From NCBI GenBank assembly GCA_030430205.1, contig JAUIGE010000047.1:1-45425 (forward strand): a stretch of 45,425 bases of DNA. The letters are read 5' to 3'. Below the pieces are notes generated by a model. That model saw only the letters and a program-made list of their open reading frames with translations. It searched no databases and had not been told where the DNA came from. This DNA comes from Bacteroidia bacterium (lineage in GTDB: Bacteria; Bacteroidota; Bacteroidia; J057). The first letter of the stretch is position 1. Each line of letters opens with the position of its first letter. Position numbers and translations under genes: made by a program. Of this stretch, positions 26,031-35,215 are shown in pieces.

Positions 26031-27288
26031 TCCCAAACAATCCCTTTCTCTTCCCGTCTTTCTTGATTTTCGCATCAGCCTTTTCCTGCATGTCCTGGAT
26101 GGAATCTTCGAGGGCGGCATTGAGAAAGTCGTCGTCGAGCTCGGCGGCAGTTTTTTTCGCTTGTTGAAAAGCGGCGAGGGATTCCACCCACTTGCGTTGG
26201 TCCTGCAGGACAGCGCCCTGCTGCTGCCATGCTTTGGCCGCTTCAAGCGGCTTTCTGTCTTGCAGGAGCGCAGCTCCCGCAGCAGCATGATGCGCCGCGG
26301 CCGCCTCCAGGTCGCCCAGACGCTCTTGCGCACGCGCAAGAAACTGATGCGATTGCGCCAGGTAAAACAGGTTTTCCGCTGACTCTGCCGCCTCTGCCGA
26401 GGCCTCAAAATAAGAGACAGCCTCGTCCATATTGCCGGATTGAATGTACAATTGACCCAGTAAAAAATAGCCTTTCGCCAGTTCTTCATAGGCTTCTGCA
26501 CTTTCGTATATATCCAGTGCATCATCTATCAGCTCTAACCCGCTTTCGGTTTCCTGCTTGCGGATATAGCACATCCCTTTGACCAATAATGCATGGGCGG
26601 TGGCTTTGGAATCCTCTGCCTCCTCTTTGTAGAGGAGCGCCTCATCCAACAATTCCATGGCCCAGTCGGGCCGTTCGGATTGAAAAATGATTTTGCCAAA
26701 ATCGCCTATAATCTGCGTAAGAGCCTGCTTTTCGCCTGCATCCTGCTGCTGTTGGAAAGCTTTTTTCAATTCAATGACCTGATCAGAAACAGCCTTTTCC
26801 TCATCCCTATGTTCAATGAAATTTTCCCTCAGGGGGACCGCCTCCCAAAAATCCGAAGCTTGCTCCTGAAGCCTTTTGCTGAGGTATTCATCCGCATAAA
26901 TCAGGCTCACAAATGGAAATTCGCTGGTGAGTGCTGCGGTTGCCTCATTCATTTTTTCAACAAAAGCGCTTTCCCCTGTCCATAATTCGTGGTACAAACT
27001 CACTTCCAGGTTAATGACATGGATGATCCATTTCACTTCAGGGCTTTCGAGTATTTCGGGCGGCATTTTTTCCCGGAGTACCTCTTCCAGGTCTTTGACC
27101 TGGGTGGGGCCAAGCTCCAGCACGATATGCTGAAAATCAGGGAGTTCCCGCACCAGAGCGTCTACCAAAACATCCCGAAAGGCTTTGTCATCAAATTGGA
27201 TAAGGCCAAAATTGGGACCAGCAGGATTTGCGATTTGTAGCGCTATTTGTTTGACTCTTTCGAGCAGTTCATTACTTTTTTCTTCCAT
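26017..27288 (-). CDS. Tetratricopeptide repeat protein
   Basis: The 423-residue protein has no signal peptide. The N-terminal 170 residues (MEEKSNELLERVKQIA..., with VLELGPTQVKDLEEVLREK) are not recognised. From about 180 to 400 it has tetratricopeptide-type helical repeats, for example AYEELAKGYFLLGQLYIQSG and SHQFLARAQERLGDLEAA. The C-terminus is basic (KKDGKRKGLFGRLRG). The N-terminal region resembles the domain of TPR proteins that accompany ATPase or effector genes in some Bacteroidota, but no such partner is next to it. A scaffold role is likely. Confidence 0.75.
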   Translation of the reverse strand: MEEKSNELLERVKQIALQIANPAGPNFGLIQFDDKAFRDVLVDALVRELPDFQHIVLELGPTQVKDLEEVLREKMPPEILESPEVKWIIHVINLEVSLYHELWTGESAFVEKMNEATAALTSEFPFVSLIYADEYLSKRLQEQASDFWEAVPLRENFIEHRDEEKAVSDQVIELKKAFQQQQDAGEKQALTQIIGDFGKIIFQSERPDWAMELLDEALLYKEEAEDSKATAHALLVKGMCYIRKQETESGLELIDDALDIYESAEAYEELAKGYFLLGQLYIQSGNMDEAVSYFEASAEAAESAENLFYLAQSHQFLARAQERLGDLEAAAAHHAAAGAALLQDRKPLEAAKAWQQQGAVLQDQRKWVESLAAFQQAKKTAAELDDDFLNAALEDSIQDMQEKADAKIKKDGKRKGLFGRLRG

Positions 27289-27307
27289 AGGGGCAGAAAT
27301 TACACAA

Positions 27308-28288
27308 TTATTTCATTTTACTTAACAACCATATCAAGGCATATAGTGCCAGCAATTGCAGCGGAACAGCTTTCAGATAGGGCCAAAGGTAAATTTTGCT
27401 TTTCATCCGGAGCATCAGAAAATGGGATTCATCCCACCATGTCGGATCGCTATTGGAAATGCCTATCCACCAGGAAGGCAGGAAAAGGATCGTGGCGATC
27501 ATGAGGTAGGAGAAAAGTTTTCGGCGGGCAGAAAACTGGAAAAACTGATGCGAACGCATGAATATGCTGCCCAGCAGCAGGCTGCCAATGGTCGTCGCCA
27601 TGGCTACGCCATTGTAAATCCAGTTGAAATTCATCTCCGGATGGCGGAGATAAGAGAATAGAAACTCCCAGATTTGTTCATCGTAAAACACAGCTAAACG
27701 GCTCATTATCACGGCTGTTACCAGCATGACGGCTGCATAGAGCAGGGTGTCTGACATGATGGGGTGGCGTAATACCCACTGAAGCCTACGCTTCAGTTTG
27801 TAGCCGCGTTTTTCGTCGGCCTCGTATTTGGGGATCTGGGCGAGCTTGTTGCGCTCGCGCTCGTGGATGGTGTCGTGCCATACCTGAAAGATGGCGTCCC
27901 GGTCGCCCGAAGTGGCCCACACATATTCGGCATTGGAAACCGCCGCGTAGGAAAAACCCTGGTTGATCGCATCTTCAAAAATGCTGTTGCTCACCTTCCG
28001 CTTTTTGCATTCGATGATGATAAAAGGATCTTTCAGATCGTCATCCTTATAGACGATGATGTCGCCCTCGCGGGTAGAAGAGCCAATTTGGATTTTTTCG
28101 CATACCTTGATTTTGTGCGCAGGATAACCATAATCGTAGATCAGGGATAAAAAAGTGTCCAGTTGTACCTTTTCTTCGGGATTTCCAAGGTACCTTTCTT
28201 TGAGGTTGGGTAGGTAAACTACTTTTTCCTCTTTTTCATCCAGACTGATGTAGCGATCTTTGATGGCTTTCTTGAGGTATTGGCTCAT
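27308..28288 (-). CDS. HsdR-N nuclease-fold protein with four membrane helices
   Basis: From the ATG at 28288 the product has 326 residues. The N-terminal 170 residues are a type I restriction HsdR N-terminal (PD-(D/E)xK) domain, with D in REGDIIVY near 74 and ExK in IIIECKKRK near 92, and a following QGFSYAAVSNAEYVWATSG segment. It lacks the helicase motor of real HsdR. Four hydrophobic segments follow (about 176-200, 223-245, 260-280 and 300-322), such as LLYAAVMLVTAVIMSRLAVF and LLALYALIWLLSKM. The nuclease-like domain should face the cytoplasm. This fusion suggests a membrane-tethered nuclease, possibly in defence; no hsdM or hsdS is nearby. An in-frame start at 28393 would overlap the next gene's region and adds nothing recognisable. 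Confidence 0.85.
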   Translation of the reverse strand: MSQYLKKAIKDRYISLDEKEEKVVYLPNLKERYLGNPEEKVQLDTFLSLIYDYGYPAHKIKVCEKIQIGSSTREGDIIVYKDDDLKDPFIIIECKKRKVSNSIFEDAINQGFSYAAVSNAEYVWATSGDRDAIFQVWHDTIHERERNKLAQIPKYEADEKRGYKLKRRLQWVLRHPIMSDTLLYAAVMLVTAVIMSRLAVFYDEQIWEFLFSYLRHPEMNFNWIYNGVAMATTIGSLLLGSIFMRSHQFFQFSARRKLFSYLMIATILFLPSWWIGISNSDPTWWDESHFLMLRMKSKIYLWPYLKAVPLQLLALYALIWLLSKMK

Positions 28289-28396
28289 ATAAAGGAGAGT
28301 TTTTGAGAAGGGACAAAGATTGTGAGGAAAAAAGGAAAATAAAAGGAATGGATTTTGATTAGAAGAATTGTAGGCCAACTCCGAACTAAACATTTT

Positions 28397-29032
28397 ATGA
28401 ATAATCCTGCTTGCTATATTTTTTTATTGATTCTCCTGGGAATCAATGCGCCTGGATTAAATGCTCAAACAGAGCGTATTCCGGGTTTGATAGGATTCAA
28501 AGCAGAAAAGATTGGAGATGACGCGCATATAGAGTGGACGATGGAGGAAAAATTTCTCATGTGTGATTTTGTGGTGGAGCGCTCGCTGGACAATGCAGAT
28601 TTTTCTGCCGTAGGCCTGGTTTCTGCCGGAGGCAATATGAAAAGCCATGACACCTATGGTTTTGTCGATGAAAATGTCGTCATGTACAATGCCCAGACGA
28701 TCTTTTATCGAATCGTGCAGATCGGTTTTCGGGGCGAAAACTACCACAGCCAAAGCGTTGGGATTTCCCAACTGGAAAGCAAGGGCATCATCGTGGATTA
28801 TTTTCCGAACCCGGAAAAGCAAGGGGTCACCAATATCGCCTACCTCGCCAAAGGCGAGGGAGAACTGCTGATGCAAATCACCAATAGCAGTGGGCAGGTC
28901 GTTTTTTACGACGAACTCCAGAAAGGCCCTGGCTTTCAGGTGACAGAGGTAAAAGGCCTGATAGCGGGAACCTATTTCATCAAAATGTTTGACGATGTCT
29001 ATGCCGTTTCTGAAGAAATGACAGTGAAATAA
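28397..29032 (+). CDS. Secreted protein with T9SS sorting tail
   Basis: The 211-residue product from the ATG at 28397 has a signal peptide (CYIFLLILLGINAPGLNA, cleavage near AQ). The middle part with IEWTMEEKFLMCDFVVERSLDNADF and FYRIVQIGF is typical of the beta domain just before T9SS tails. The tail itself has VDYFPNPEKQG and LIAGTYFIKMFDD, ending MTVK. No catalytic domain fits; it may be an adhesin fragment-like surface protein. It is divergent from the HsdR-N gene and followed by the DUF3078 gene after 91 bases. Confidence 0.8.
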   Translation: MNNPACYIFLLILLGINAPGLNAQTERIPGLIGFKAEKIGDDAHIEWTMEEKFLMCDFVVERSLDNADFSAVGLVSAGGNMKSHDTYGFVDENVVMYNAQTIFYRIVQIGFRGENYHSQSVGISQLESKGIIVDYFPNPEKQGVTNIAYLAKGEGELLMQITNSSGQVVFYDELQKGPGFQVTEVKGLIAGTYFIKMFDDVYAVSEEMTVK

Positions 29033-29123
29033 TATTGAGCCCGGAAACAAAAACCAAAGTGACTTTTTGTGCTATATTCGTCCGAATATTTGTCTTTATA
29101 CAACCATTTCAAAAGATTTTAGC

Positions 29124-30032
29124 ATGAAAAAAGTTTTCCTGATTGCTCTCGCAATTCTATTTTCCCTTTCTGTTTCTGTAGCGCAGGACGCTGATACCAG
29201 CTACTGGAAGACAGGCGGCGTGTTTAACGCAAATTTTTCGAATACCGGCTTTAGCGACTATTGGCAAGGTGGTGGAATCAATTCTGTGACCGTCATAGGT
29301 TTGCTCAATGTCAATGCGAACTACAAAAAAGACAAAGCCAGCTGGGAAAATACCCTCGATCTGGCTTTTGGTAATTCCCGCCAGGGCGATAAGCCGTTTC
29401 TCAAAGCCGATGACCGCATTGACCTCAACTCCAAGTTTGGGTATGGTCTGTCCGAAAAGCTGAGTATGAGTAGTTTACTCAACTTCCGTACGCAATTTGC
29501 GCCCGGCCTGGAGTTCACAAACAATGACTTCGATAACGGAAAGTTGATTTCCAAGATTTTTTCGCCAGCCTATATCAACCTGGGAGTGGGATTGGATTAC
29601 AAACCCAGCAAAAATTTCAGCCTTTACTACGCACCTGTCAATGGAAAGGTAACCATCGTGGCGCTGGATAGCCTTCGTCCGCGCTATGTGCCGGAGGAGT
29701 TTTTTGACAAAGCGGCCCGCTTCGAACTGGGTTCTTTCCTCAAAATCCAGTACCGCCAGAAAATCATGGAAAACGTGACTTTTCAGACAAAGGCAGACCT
29801 CTTTACCAACTACCTGCAAAACTTTGGCAATGTGGACATCAACTGGGAGAACCTGCTCAATTTGCAGGTGAATAAGTTTCTCGTTGTCACCTTCTTTACC
29901 CACATGATCTATGATGATGACATCAAATTTGACATCCAGGACGTTGATGGAAATATCATCGGTAAAGGCCCCCGTATGCAGTTCAAACGGACCCTCGGCG
30001 TTGGGTTTACCTATGCGTTTGGGGATAAGTAA
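29124..30032 (+). CDS. DUF3078 outer-membrane protein
   Basis: The ATG at 29124 gives a clear signal peptide (KKVFLIALAILFSLSVSVA, cleavage near AQ). The mature part, with SYWKTGGVFNANFSNTGFSDYWQGGG and alternating beta strands ending in FKRTLGVGFTYAFGDK, matches the DUF3078 family of Bacteroidota, thought to be beta barrels in the outer membrane. Length 302 residues. The exact job is unknown. The aromatic last strand is typical for barrel assembly. A bidirectional terminator follows. Confidence 0.88.
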   Translation: MKKVFLIALAILFSLSVSVAQDADTSYWKTGGVFNANFSNTGFSDYWQGGGINSVTVIGLLNVNANYKKDKASWENTLDLAFGNSRQGDKPFLKADDRIDLNSKFGYGLSEKLSMSSLLNFRTQFAPGLEFTNNDFDNGKLISKIFSPAYINLGVGLDYKPSKNFSLYYAPVNGKVTIVALDSLRPRYVPEEFFDKAARFELGSFLKIQYRQKIMENVTFQTKADLFTNYLQNFGNVDINWENLLNLQVNKFLVVTFFTHMIYDDDIKFDIQDVDGNIIGKGPRMQFKRTLGVGFTYAFGDK

Positions 30033-30050
30033 TATCTCCTATTAAATAAA

Positions 30051-30096
30051 AAAGACCTGCCCGATGGTGAATATCGAGCAGGTCTTTCCTTTTTTA
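30051..30096. terminator. Bidirectional intrinsic terminator
   Basis: AAAGACCTGC (30051-30060) pairs with GCAGGTCTTT (30078-30087), with CGAT/ATCG extending the inner stem. TTTTTT follows on the plus strand and an A run lies before it, giving a T run on the minus strand. It serves both the DUF3078 gene and the Thg1 gene. Confidence 0.88.
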
Positions 30097-30101
30097 TCAA
30101 C

Positions 30102-30860
30102 TCATTCCGTCAATATCTTTTCAACAAAAAGGCTATATGCCTCCTTCATCGGGAGCTCAAAGTCTGTATGGATTTTTTTGCGAAAAACGGTGTTTATTTC
30201 CCCAGTTAGCGGATTTTGCCCTTCTTTTTCATAATTCACCCAATACATCCCGATACCTCGTTTTTGCCAGTTAGGCAATTCATTGAAGTTGATGCCGTGT
30301 TGAAACAGCCATTCATTTTTGGCAGAGGTAGACATTCCCGAAAGTTGGCTGGTAGCCTCTTTTCCGCTTGCACCATCCTTGCGCATTTTCCAATAGCAGT
30401 GAGCATTGAGCGCATTTCTGTGTGCATCTTCATTTCGCCAGCGAAAATAATCTACCACATCCTGCTGCCTTGGCAACTGGGAAATACGGCAATCAAATGC
30501 CGCCATATCGCCTAAAAGCAGCGAAAATTTCGCGCTGGCTTCTCCCGCCAAAACGGAGGTGTATTTCCGCGTTTTTCTACCAAAAGCCTGTTCATCCTGC
30601 GCAAAGAGCAAAGAGATTTCATCACTTTCCGTGTAGCCGTACAGCACATGGAAACCACAGTTCATCAGATGCCGGGTAGTTTCTATCATATAATCACGGA
30701 AGCGTTTATCAAAGGGGGCTTCAAAAGTATGTGCTCTTTTGGTAAGGGCCGTAAATCCTCGCCCATCTATACGTGCCACCATGTAGATATGGGGAAGAAC
30801 GCAGTGGTCATGAGCGGTTTCAAATAGCCGCATTTTTTGGTCTAATTCATCAAATTTCAT
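30102..30860 (-). CDS. Thg1-like 3'-5' RNA polymerase
   Basis: The 252-residue protein has the Thg1 signature RIDGRGFTALTKR near residues 28-40 and the metal-binding GYTESDEISLLF near 78-89. Thg1 family proteins add nucleotides in the 3'-to-5' direction; bacterial forms repair the 5' ends of truncated tRNAs rather than adding the G-1 of tRNA-His. The gene overlaps by 11 bases the polynucleotide kinase-like gene before it, so they form an operon for RNA end repair (inference from context; such pairs are known in described RNA-repair systems). The kinase is damaged, so whether repair still works here is unclear. Length is normal. Confidence 0.92.
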   Translation of the reverse strand: MKFDELDQKMRLFETAHDHCVLPHIYMVARIDGRGFTALTKRAHTFEAPFDKRFRDYMIETTRHLMNCGFHVLYGYTESDEISLLFAQDEQAFGRKTRKYTSVLAGEASAKFSLLLGDMAAFDCRISQLPRQQDVVDYFRWRNEDAHRNALNAHCYWKMRKDGASGKEATSQLSGMSTSAKNEWLFQHGINFNELPNWQKRGIGMYWVNYEKEGQNPLTGEINTVFRKKIHTDFELPMKEAYSLFVEKILTE

Positions 30861-31183
30861 CTTTCCATGGGGTAATTTCGAAATCTTCGTCTACGATTTT
30901 TACATAATATAGGGCATCAAAACCTTCTGAGAAAGTTGGTAATTCCAGCTTTTTGTAGGTGGCAGCGAGGCCGGCATCAGGTATTCTGGCTTTTCCCAAA
31001 CGTTTTTGATTCCTTGCCAAAGCCTCCTGAAAAAGGGATTGGAAATAATATCCAACAATTTCGTAGCGAGCTTTCTGAAACTTTTCTATATATTTTTTCC
31101 TGTCTGATTGGCTTGGATTGGTATTGTCAATAACAACGCGTTGTTGCAGTGGCCTGCATGCCGATGAAGATGATTCCTTGCAT
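30850..31183 (-). pseudogene. Polynucleotide kinase-like gene with internal deletion
   Basis: The front reads MQGIIFIGMQAT, which in this P-loop kinase family (AAA_33, T4 Pnk-like) is followed by GKS. Here it breaks off, and in another frame the DNA continues RVVIDNTNPSQSDRKKYIEKF and the rest of a normal C-terminal half to a stop at 30850. The junction near 31146-31155 lacks about 50 codons, including the Walker A Gly-Lys-Ser/Thr, and shifts the frame. It would have phosphorylated RNA 5' ends. It overlaps the Thg1 start by 11 bases. A start at 31197 gives an open frame of 115 residues without the nucleotide-binding site. Confidence 0.82.
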
Positions 31184-31273
31184 AGATTCTTTCTCATACT
31201 TTTCTTACTTTCGCCTCAATATTGCAGGCTTATCGCCTAAATTCTTTACGATTTGTTACTATTCAAAATTTAA

Positions 31274-32561
<1,288 letters not shown>

Positions 32562-32563
<2 letters not shown>

Positions 32564-32755
32564 GGAACGGTGACGAAATAAACTTTCAGTTTCATTTTTC
32601 GCCAGGAGGTGTCATTTCGACGAGTCTTCGAGGAGAAATCTCCTGAGTCATTGATAATCAAGCTTTTAATGAATGAGTTCAGGAGATTTCTCCTCGCAAA
32701 GCCTCGTCGAAATGACATCTCCTGATAAAATGAAACTGTAAGTTTATTCTTTTAC
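32562..32755. mobile_element. Palindromic MITE-like element, copy 2
   Basis: This is the reverse-oriented relative of 6566-6761. It has the same GTCATTTCGACGAG and AGGAGAAATCTCCTGA arms on both sides and the outer AAGGAACGGTGACGAAATAA end. It fills the whole gap between eno and the converging lipoprotein gene and seems to supply both stop codons or their edges. As a long hairpin it may end transcription from both sides. The right border is approximate. Confidence 0.82.
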
Positions 32756-33891
32756 AGGTTCCAGTCGACTTTCACCTCCACCAACCGGCCTTCGGCTATC
32801 TCAAAAGTCAGCTTGCGCTGGCTGTCATTTCCGCTTTCGGGATTAGCGGAGAAAGGGTAGCGCGCGGTCATTTCAAACAATTGCTTCACGATAGGGGAAG
32901 CAAAATAGGTGGCATGCCTTTTCTGGTCCATTTGGACCAGATTTATCTTGCCGGCCTGACCCTGACAGTCCACTGTCAGGTATATTTCAATCCGTCCGGA
33001 TTGGGAGTTGGGAAAATCCCGGAAATTTTTGTGGAAAAATTTCCGCAAGCTATCCGGATTCTCTAGCCGGACATATCCATCCTCATAGGCTCCCTTCTCA
33101 TCCTTGCAAGGGGAAAAAATAACAGCGCTTTCACTCGCTGGAGCAGGATGATTGAGGCTGTCAGGAAGGGCAAGGTAAAAAAGGTGGTGCAGGGCTTCGT
33201 CTTTGGGGTATTTTTTTTCATTATGATAATAACTCAACAAGGCCAGCTGGTTGTCATTGAGTTGCAGGATTTGGCGTGGCGCCAATCTTTTGCTGCAGGC
33301 TGCGCCATTGCTGAAAAGGATGAATTGCGATGCCGTCGTTTCTACCAATTCGTAGCAAAAGCTTTCCATTTCTTCGTGCTCCAGGCTGTCCTGATTGCAG
33401 AAATATCTGCGATGGATGAGTAAAGAATCATTTCTATACGTATGGATGTCTTGCCTGCAAAAGCCATATTTGGGTATTTCATGGATATTGGTCCAGCGTA
33501 GGCTGCTTAACTTTTGCTGGCTTTCCTGAAGGGAATACAATTGGCTGTTTTTTTCCGCCCTGCGAAAGACACGGTAATCCGACAGCTTTTTTCCGCTTCG
33601 CTTCATGTTTAATTTTCCTCCCTGACGGAAGTAGGCGTGCCAGCTGCTATCTTCCATTTGCAGCAGATTGCCTGTGAGTTTCCACTTTCCCTTTTCTTCT
33701 TTTCCCTCAAAAACGACCCGATAGCTGCTGTCTGGTAGAAATTGAAAAATGGCAGGAAAAGGTACTTTTTCGCTGTTCCCCTGGTAGGAACCCACCCACA
33801 CACCCACAAGGTGTTGTTCGACAGCGGTTTCCTGACAAGCAAAAAGGAGGGTGAGCAAGCTCAATAGAAAGATAAAAATTCGGCTTTTCAT
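32752..33891 (-). CDS. Hypothetical lipoprotein
   Basis: The 379-residue protein has a lipoprotein signal (IFIFLLSLLTLLFAC, Cys near 19). The next 85 residues (LVGVWVGSYQGNSEKVPFPAIFQFLPDSSYRVVFEG...GKWKLTGNLL) look like a small lipocalin-like barrel. The remainder is unrecognised, with an IEIYLTVDCQGQAGKINLV segment near 305 that resembles TonB-type or energy-transducing C-terminal repeats. It is likely periplasmic or outer-membrane bound. Its stop lies at the edge of the MITE copy. It is divergent from the PadR gene. Confidence 0.75.
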   Translation of the reverse strand: MKSRIFIFLLSLLTLLFACQETAVEQHLVGVWVGSYQGNSEKVPFPAIFQFLPDSSYRVVFEGKEEKGKWKLTGNLLQMEDSSWHAYFRQGGKLNMKRSGKKLSDYRVFRRAEKNSQLYSLQESQQKLSSLRWTNIHEIPKYGFCRQDIHTYRNDSLLIHRRYFCNQDSLEHEEMESFCYELVETTASQFILFSNGAACSKRLAPRQILQLNDNQLALLSYYHNEKKYPKDEALHHLFYLALPDSLNHPAPASESAVIFSPCKDEKGAYEDGYVRLENPDSLRKFFHKNFRDFPNSQSGRIEIYLTVDCQGQAGKINLVQMDQKRHATYFASPIVKQLFEMTARYPFSANPESGNDSQRKLTFEIAEGRLVEVKVDWNL

Positions 33892-33921
33892 GGAACCTTA
33901 AAGTTCTCTCTTTTTTTCTAT

Positions 33922-33957
33922 TTGTAAATACATAACTTTCTTATGTATATTTGTTCT
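33922..33957 (+). promoter_or_regulatory. Promoter and PadR-type operator
   Basis: A perfect dyad TACATAA-N5-TTATGTA lies at 33929-33947. It overlaps a TATATTTG at 33946-33953, which fits the Bacteroidota -7 element TAnnTTTG, with TTG 21 bases upstream. The PadR start ATG is only 4 bases later, so the mRNA would be nearly leaderless. The position suggests self-repression by PadR. Confidence 0.6.
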
Positions 33958-34308
33958 ATGTATTCAAAAGAACTGCTAAAAGGAACGCTTCAGACGATTA
34001 TTCTGCAATTGCTTTCAGAGCATGGCAAGATGTATGGCTATGAAATCACCCAAAAGGTGAAGAGCCTGTCCGATGGAGAGCTATTGCTCACGGAGGGCGC
34101 ACTGTATCCCAGCCTCCATAAAATGGAGGCCAAGGGGCTGTTGACAACAGAAAAGGTGGCTCTGGGCAAGCGGGTGAGAAAGTATTATCACCTGACTCCG
34201 GCCGGTGAAGCGGCCGCAGTGCAAAAGGTGTCTGAATTCTCAGCTTTTGTAGAGAGTATGCGAAAGATCCTTTCACTGGACGAAAACCCAGGCCTGGAGC
34301 CGTGCTGA
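33958..34308 (+). CDS. PadR family transcriptional regulator
   Basis: The 116-residue protein from the ATG at 33958 is a classic PadR winged helix: YSKELLKGTLQTIILQLLSEHGKMYGYEITQKV, then LTEGALYPSLHKMEAKGLLTTE and RKYYHLTPAGEAA. It forms dimers that bind short dyads; one lies just upstream. In Bacteroidota these small PadR proteins usually control the next gene in the operon, here the M23 peptidase 30 bases downstream. The signal it senses is unknown. An ATG 15 bases earlier is within the promoter-like sequence and less likely. Confidence 0.93.
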   Translation: MYSKELLKGTLQTIILQLLSEHGKMYGYEITQKVKSLSDGELLLTEGALYPSLHKMEAKGLLTTEKVALGKRVRKYYHLTPAGEAAAVQKVSEFSAFVESMRKILSLDENPGLEPC

Positions 34309-34338
34309 TTTTCCTGAAATTTTAACCAACTGAATGAG

Positions 34339-35100
34339 ATGCTAACCAACGAACATATAGACTATATAAGCTGGGATCTTAAGACCAGAGGCCTGAGTGA
34401 GCTGAATCTTCAGGAAGAATTATTGGACCATATCTGCTGTGCAGTGGAAGAGAAAATGGCTGTGGGCAGCCTTTTCGTAACGGCATACAAAGAAGCTATC
34501 GAAGCTTTTGGCCCCAATGGCCTGGTGACGCTTCAATCTGATACACAAAAATCCATTCATCAAAAACCTTTACACATGTTAAAAGCAACTTTACTGACGA
34601 GTCTGTTGATCATCGGCTTTGTGGCTACTTTTGCCTTGCTGAATCAACCCGTCACTTTGCCCACCCAAAGTGGCCTTTGGGCTTCTCCCATGAACGGGAA
34701 GCACGAAGTGACCAGCGGATTTGGGATGCGCTACCACCCTGTCTTGAAGCAAAAGAGGATGCATAATGGCATTGATTTCAGGGCACCTATCGGCACAGAA
34801 ATTTATGCAGCCCGTGACGGCATGGTTCAGGCCGCTGGCGTGGCTCCCAAAGGCAAAGAAGCCTATGGCATTACGATAGCCATCAGGCATGATTCCAGTT
34901 TTCAAACCTTTTATGCACATCTGTCAGAGGTAAAAGTGGAAGTCGGCCAGCAGGTTAAAGCCGGTGAATTAATCGGCCTTTCAGGCAATAGTGGTGCATC
35001 CATTGGACCACATTTGCATTTTGAACTGGAAAAAGAAGGCTTTCACATCAATCCAGATACATATCCTGCTTTGGTAGGCAGGCAAGTCGAGGAGCATTAA
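34339..35100 (+). CDS. M23 family metallopeptidase with N-terminal anchor
   Basis: The 253-residue protein has a cytoplasmic helical domain of about 75 residues (HIDYISWDLKTRGLSELNLQEELLDHICC...), one membrane helix near 80-100 (TLLTSLLIIGFVATFALL), and an M23 (LytM) peptidase domain with zinc ligands in MHNGIDF near 142 and HLHFE near 228, plus YAHL. It should cut peptidoglycan cross-links or activate amidases from the inner membrane. It is the second gene of a PadR operon, and the N-terminal domain resembles those of other PadR-linked membrane proteins in the phylum (inference). Metal site complete, so probably active. Confidence 0.9.
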   Translation: MLTNEHIDYISWDLKTRGLSELNLQEELLDHICCAVEEKMAVGSLFVTAYKEAIEAFGPNGLVTLQSDTQKSIHQKPLHMLKATLLTSLLIIGFVATFALLNQPVTLPTQSGLWASPMNGKHEVTSGFGMRYHPVLKQKRMHNGIDFRAPIGTEIYAARDGMVQAAGVAPKGKEAYGITIAIRHDSSFQTFYAHLSEVKVEVGQQVKAGELIGLSGNSGASIGPHLHFELEKEGFHINPDTYPALVGRQVEEH

Positions 35101-35106
35101 TAAAAA

Positions 35107-35138
35107 AACCGCAACTTCAGGGTTACTGAATTGCGGTT
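35107..35138 (-). terminator. Intrinsic terminator
   Basis: AACCGCAA (35107-35114) pairs with TTGCGGTT (35131-35138), with TTCAG/CTGAA inside. On the minus strand the stem is followed by a T7 run. It serves the OmpA gene ending at 35216 and possibly the M23 gene from the other side. Confidence 0.85.
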
Positions 35139-35215
35139 CCTCGCATTTTACGTAGCTGTTAGAGGTTCAGGCTGTTTCGCATCATCCTTGTGACCAGCTA
35201 CAGTCACAAAATATC

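Noticed and set aside
27308-28288. Type I restriction endonuclease subunit
   Set aside because: Only the HsdR N-terminal domain is present; the helicase part and the methylase and specificity genes are missing.
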